From contig DBTV01000019.1 in NCBI GenBank assembly GCA_002307235.1, positions 1 to 15,340 on the forward strand: DNA of 15,340 bases. Direction: 5' to 3'. This DNA is from Acidobacteriaceae bacterium UBA1307. GTDB taxonomy: Bacteria > Acidobacteriota > Terriglobia > Terriglobales > Acidobacteriaceae. The translations under genes and the position numbers were made by a program. Position 1 is the stretch's first letter; every line of letters starts with the position of its first letter. Below are positions 12,894 through 15,340 of the stretch, one piece after another. The notes below the pieces were generated by a model. The model ran no database searches and was not told where the DNA came from. It saw only the letters and a list, made by a program, of their open reading frames with translations.

Positions 12894-13610
12894 ATGAGTT
12901 GTACGTGTAGCAAGACCGAAACTGGCCGGGGCGCGGAGCATAGCTTCGCACCCGGCCCGATTCTTTTGTTGGGCGCGCCGGGCGTGGGCAAAGGCACTCA
13001 GGCCAAGGAACTGGTCAAGTTGTGGGGTATCCCGCAGATTTCGACCGGTGACCTGTTGCGCGGCAATGTGGCTCGGGGCACCGAGCTGGGCAAGATGGCC
13101 AAGGAGTTGATGAGCCGGGGCGAACTGGTTCCCGATACGCTGGTCAACGAGATGGTAGCCGCCCGGCTGGCCGAGCCGGACACGGCCAAGGGCTATATTC
13201 TGGACGGATTCCCGCGCACGCTCGGTCAGGCCGGATGGCTTGACGATAAGCTCAAGGGGCTCACCGCCAGCCTTCCCGTGGTTGCCGTAAGCATTCAGGT
13301 CGGCTATAATCAGCTATTGCGTCGTATCACGGGTCGCCGGAACTGTCCAACCTGTCAGGCCATCTACAACGTCTACATGAACGCCCCGAAGCAGGAGGGT
13401 GTTTGCGACGTGGATGGCGCCAAGCTGGTGCAGCGGGCCGATGATACGGAAGAGGTTCTCAAAGAGCGTGTCCACGCCTATGAAACGCTGACGGCTCCGG
13501 TCGTTGAGCACTATCGGGCGCAGGGCCGCTTTGCGGAAGTCGATGGAGACCGGCCGATTGCAGAGATTGCGGCCGGAATTGTTGCCGCCGTGGAGCGGTT
13601 GCGCGGATAA
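12894..13610 (+). CDS. adk: Adenylate kinase, zinc LID form, with N-terminal extension
   Basis: The 238-residue product interconverts ATP+AMP and 2 ADP in the cytoplasm. The P-loop is GAPGVGKGT (27-35), with STGDLLR at 50-56 (AMP site) and LDGFPRT at 103-109. The long LID carries C151, C154, C171 and D174 (CPTC and CDVD), the Cys3-Asp zinc site as in Bacillus Adk. RADD is at 181-184. The core normally begins 3-6 residues before the P-loop strand, so about 20 N-terminal residues (including CTC at 3-5) are extra. No other usable start exists: the next candidates are TTG codons inside the P-loop strand. GGAAGGA, within the end of secY, sits 9 nt before the ATG, and the gene abuts secY with no gap, so the two are coupled. 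Confidence 0.97.
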   Translation: MSCTCSKTETGRGAEHSFAPGPILLLGAPGVGKGTQAKELVKLWGIPQISTGDLLRGNVARGTELGKMAKELMSRGELVPDTLVNEMVAARLAEPDTAKGYILDGFPRTLGQAGWLDDKLKGLTASLPVVAVSIQVGYNQLLRRITGRRNCPTCQAIYNVYMNAPKQEGVCDVDGAKLVQRADDTEEVLKERVHAYETLTAPVVEHYRAQGRFAEVDGDRPIAEIAAGIVAAVERLRG

Positions 13611-13644
13611 GCGCAGCCTCTGCGGTGGTTTGTGTGTTGTCGGG

Positions 13645-13668
13645 GCGGCTTCGGGGTGCCGGAGCCGC
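13645..13668 (+). other. Stem-loop upstream of the map TTG start
   Basis: GCGGCTTCGG at 13645-13654 pairs with CCGGAGCCGC at 13659-13668 (10 bp, one G-U) around GGTG. It lies 29 nt before the map TTG and 12 nt before its GGAAAG ribosome site, in an 87-nt spacer. It is not followed by a T-run. Confidence 0.6.
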
Positions 13669-13697
13669 GCCAGAACCCTTGGAAAGCTGGTTGAGAT

Positions 13698-14447
13698 TTG
13701 GCAGTTGTTCTGAAGTCGGCCGCGGAAATCGAGACAATGCGCGAGGCGGGCAAGCGAACCCGCGAGATTCTGGAGTTGGTGCGGAGCCTGGTGAAGCCGG
13801 GCGTGACGACCTACGACCTGGACAAGGCCGCTGAGGACAAGCTGAAGGAATGGGGTATCCGGCCTGCATTCAAGGGCTATCACGGATATCCAGCCGTGCT
13901 GTGCACCTCGGTCAACGAGGAAGTGGTGCATGGAATTCCGTCGAAGAAGCGCGTGCTGAAGGAAGGCGACGTGGTTTCGGTGGATTTCGGCCTTTACTAC
14001 GAAGGCTATGTCGGCGACTCGGCGATCACCATTCCGGTGGGCACGATCGACGAGAAGACGGCGCGGTTGCTGAAGACGACCGAGGCATCGCTCTATGCGG
14101 GCATCAAGGCTGTGAAGCCGGGTGCGACGCTGGGCGACATCGGTTCGGCCGTGCAGAAGGTCGTAGAGCGCGAAGGATTTTCGGTCGTGCGGGACTTCGT
14201 TGGACACGGCGTTGGAACCCAGATGCACGAGGATCCTCAGGTGCCCAACTACGGCAAGCCGGGGCGTGGCCTGAAGCTGCGCGAAGGCATGGTGATTGCC
14301 ATCGAACCGATGGTGAACGTCGGCACCTATGAAGTGGAGGTGCTCGACGACGGTTGGACGGCGGTATCGGCCGATGGCAGCATGAGTGCTCACTTTGAGC
14401 ACACGGTGGCGGTAACCGCCAACGGCGTAAGAATTTTAACCGAGTAA
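13698..14447 (+). CDS. map: Methionine aminopeptidase, type I
   Basis: The 249-residue product removes the N-terminal methionine from nascent proteins at the ribosome. The dinuclear-metal ligands are all in place: D96 (VDFG), D107 (GDSA), H170 (GHGVG), E203 (IEPM) and E234 (FEHT). H79 (VHGIP) and H177 are also present. Length is the normal type Ia size (about 250-265) without an SH3 linker. The start is taken as TTG 13698 (MAVVLKSAAEIETMREAG), because the MetAP family begins right there and no ATG or GTG is in frame near it. GGAAAG at 13681-13686 is the likely ribosome site. Clustering with adk and infA is standard. Confidence 0.96.
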   Translation: MAVVLKSAAEIETMREAGKRTREILELVRSLVKPGVTTYDLDKAAEDKLKEWGIRPAFKGYHGYPAVLCTSVNEEVVHGIPSKKRVLKEGDVVSVDFGLYYEGYVGDSAITIPVGTIDEKTARLLKTTEASLYAGIKAVKPGATLGDIGSAVQKVVEREGFSVVRDFVGHGVGTQMHEDPQVPNYGKPGRGLKLREGMVIAIEPMVNVGTYEVEVLDDGWTAVSADGSMSAHFEHTVAVTANGVRILTE

Positions 14448-14462
14448 CTGCTCGGATAACCA

Positions 14463-14481
14463 GCCGGAGCGGGTCTCCGGC
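14463..14481 (+). other. Hairpin just before the infA TTG start
   Basis: GCCGGAG at 14463-14469 pairs with CTCCGGC at 14475-14481, a perfect 7-bp stem around the loop CGGGT. It ends 16 nt before the infA start in a 50-nt spacer. It may shape ribosome access to the weak site AAGCGGGA at 14484-14491. Confidence 0.6.
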
Positions 14482-14497
14482 AGAAGCGGGATACGGC

Positions 14498-14716
14498 TTG
14501 TCGAAGGAAGACGCGATCGAGGTGATGGCGGTGGTGATTGAGACCCTGCCGAACGCCATGTTTCGGGTGAAGCTCGAAAACAATCACGAGGTTCTCACCC
14601 ATGTTTCGGGAAGAATGCGCAAGAATTTTATCCGCATCTTGCCCGGCGATCGAGTGGCTGTCGAACTCAGCCCCTACGACCTGAATCGCGGCCGGATTGT
14701 CTACCGCTACAAATAA
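14498..14716 (+). CDS. infA: Translation initiation factor IF-1
   Basis: The 72-residue product is IF-1, exactly family length: SKEDAIEVMAVVIETLPNAMFRVKLENNHEVLTHVSGRMRKNFIRILPGDRVAVELSPYDLNRGRIVYRYK. It is a single S1-type OB domain that occupies the 30S A site during initiation. The start is TTG at 14498, giving MSKEDAIEV; nothing upstream in frame is family-like, and the next ATG (14525) would remove the first strand. The ribosome site is weak (AAGCGGGA). TTG is therefore used for both map and infA, in contrast to ATG in every ribosomal gene here. Confidence 0.96.
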   Translation: MSKEDAIEVMAVVIETLPNAMFRVKLENNHEVLTHVSGRMRKNFIRILPGDRVAVELSPYDLNRGRIVYRYK

Positions 14717-14721
14717 GTTTT

Positions 14722-14734
14722 CAGCGGTTCGCTG
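14722..14734 (+). other. Small hairpin in the infA-rpmJ spacer
   Basis: CAGCG at 14722-14726 pairs with CGCTG at 14730-14734 around GTT, 6 nt after the infA stop. A TTTT run (14739-14742) comes 5 nt later. It is short and could be a weak terminator or chance. The remainder of this 136-nt spacer shows nothing else I can support except the rpmJ ribosome site GGAGAAGGG. Confidence 0.3.
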
Positions 14735-14852
14735 CTCGTTTTGAGACTCCGGTGCGGGATTTTGTGAGGCACGGGTAGTGACGGCTGAATGGTTGTGCTG
14801 TTGTTGCAATACAGATCGCACTGGCGGTAGGGGTGCGGAGAAGGGTAATTCC

Positions 14853-14966
14853 ATGAAAGTCCGTGCATCGGTCAAGAAGATTTGCGACAAGTGCAAGGTC
14901 ATCACGCGCCACGGTGTGGTTCGTGTGATTTGCGAGAACGCAAAGCACAAGCAGCGTCAGGGCTAG
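14853..14966 (+). CDS. rpmJ: 50S ribosomal protein L36, zinc form
   Basis: The 37-residue product is the standard bL36: MKVRASVKKICDKCKVITRHGVVRVICENAKHKQRQG. The zinc ligands C11, C14, C27 and H32 are all present. L36 binds 23S rRNA near the base of the L7/L12 stalk. The in-frame upstream codons back to 14778 contain CCCC and no family similarity, so ATG 14853 with GGAGAAGGG upstream is the start. The gene is the usual link between infA and rpsM. Confidence 0.97.
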   Translation: MKVRASVKKICDKCKVITRHGVVRVICENAKHKQRQG

Positions 14967-15121
14967 CCCTGGCAATGGGTGGAGCGTTTCAAAGCGGGCA
15001 ACTGCACGAGGCGAGTTAGCTTGAAGCAAGGCTTGCGAAGAACCTCGAGGAACGCGAAGCATCATCCGTGCGAACCGGCGCTAGGCCGGGGGCACATAAC
15101 CAGCAACATGAAGGAATCTCC

Positions 15122-15340
15122 ATGGCACGCATTGCTGGCGTCGACCTGCCGAACAACAAACAGGCTCGGGTCGCGCTCACATACATTTACGGGATTGGCA
15201 ATCCGCGCGCGCTGAAGGTTTTGGAGAAGGCGAACGTTGATGCCTTCAAGAAGATCCAGGATCTGGGCGAAGAGGAACTGGGCCGTATTCGCCAGGTGCT
15301 CGAGGACGAGGGAGCCGTCGAAGGCGATCTCCGCAAAGAC
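15122..15340 (+). CDS. rpsM: 30S ribosomal protein S13 (partial, runs off the window)
   Basis: The first 73 codons are present: MARIAGVDLPNNKQARVALTYIYGIGNPRALKVLEKANVD, then IQDLGEEELGRIRQVLEDEGAVEGDLRKD, an unambiguous uS13 N-terminus. S13 lies in the 30S head, bridges to the 50S, and contacts P-site tRNA. The ATG at 15122 follows GAAGGAATCTCC, a good Shine-Dalgarno. It is the first gene of the alpha segment; rpsK, rpsD, rpoA and rplQ would be expected beyond the window. The 155-nt spacer from rpmJ has no structure that I can strongly support. Confidence 0.95.
   Translation, partial: MARIAGVDLPNNKQARVALTYIYGIGNPRALKVLEKANVDAFKKIQDLGEEELGRIRQVLEDEGAVEGDLRKD

Noticed and set aside
14778..14852. 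Upstream extension of rpmJ encoding a CCCC stretch
   Set aside because: bL36 invariably starts at MKVRASVK; GGAGAAGGG precedes that ATG. The CCCC is an out-of-family readthrough of the spacer.

Overview
This window is almost entirely one long plus-strand gene cluster. It carries the C-terminal end of tuf, then the S10, spc and start of the alpha ribosomal-protein operons run together in the canonical bacterial order: rpsJ-rplC-rplD-rplW-rplB-rpsS-rplV-rpsC-rplP-rpmC-rpsQ | rplN-rplX-rplE-rpsN-rpsH-rplF-rplR-rpsE-rpmD-rplO-secY-adk-map-infA-rpmJ | rpsM. All 27 genes read left to right. I see no convincing minus-strand gene, mobile element, tRNA, rRNA or CRISPR array.

The organism is a GC-rich bacterium. 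The S14 is the short zinc type, L24 and L36 are the Cys-ribbon types, and Adk is the long form with a Cys3-Asp zinc LID. L22 carries a 60-residue Lys/Ala/Thr tail. The gene-gene spacers are long and full of AGCTTTTAGC / GCTAGAAGCT-like repeats. Together these suggest an acidobacterium (Terriglobia-like), but that is an inference from style, not from any search.

The products form the core of the translation and secretion machinery. There are 14 large-subunit proteins up to L15, and L36, which coat 23S rRNA and the exit tunnel. The small-subunit proteins are S10, S19, S3, S17, S14, S8, S5 and S13. SecY is the translocon channel that receives nascent chains at the exit tunnel. Adk balances adenylate pools, Map removes the initiator methionine from nascent chains, and IF-1 acts in initiation.

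The genes are ordinary; the spacers are not. About 2.6 kb (roughly 17%) of the window is intergenic, loose for this operon. Nearly every spacer longer than about 50 nt holds a strong stem-loop that can be drawn by eye. Some are GC-rich with stable tetraloops (UUCG, GCGA). Six spacers between rpsC and rpsE instead hold degenerate copies of an AGCTT(T/C)TAGC / GCTAGAAGCT repeat, arranged as large or nested hairpins, two of them ending in TTTT next to the Shine-Dalgarno sequence of the next gene. By contrast, four gene pairs (rplD/rplW, rpmC/rpsQ, rpsE/rpmD, secY/adk) overlap or abut and are probably translationally coupled. This spacer architecture is the best candidate here for something under-described: a per-gene RNA processing, stability or attenuation layer, or a colonising hairpin repeat. 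The L22 tail and the Cys-containing N-terminal extension of Adk are the most notable protein features.
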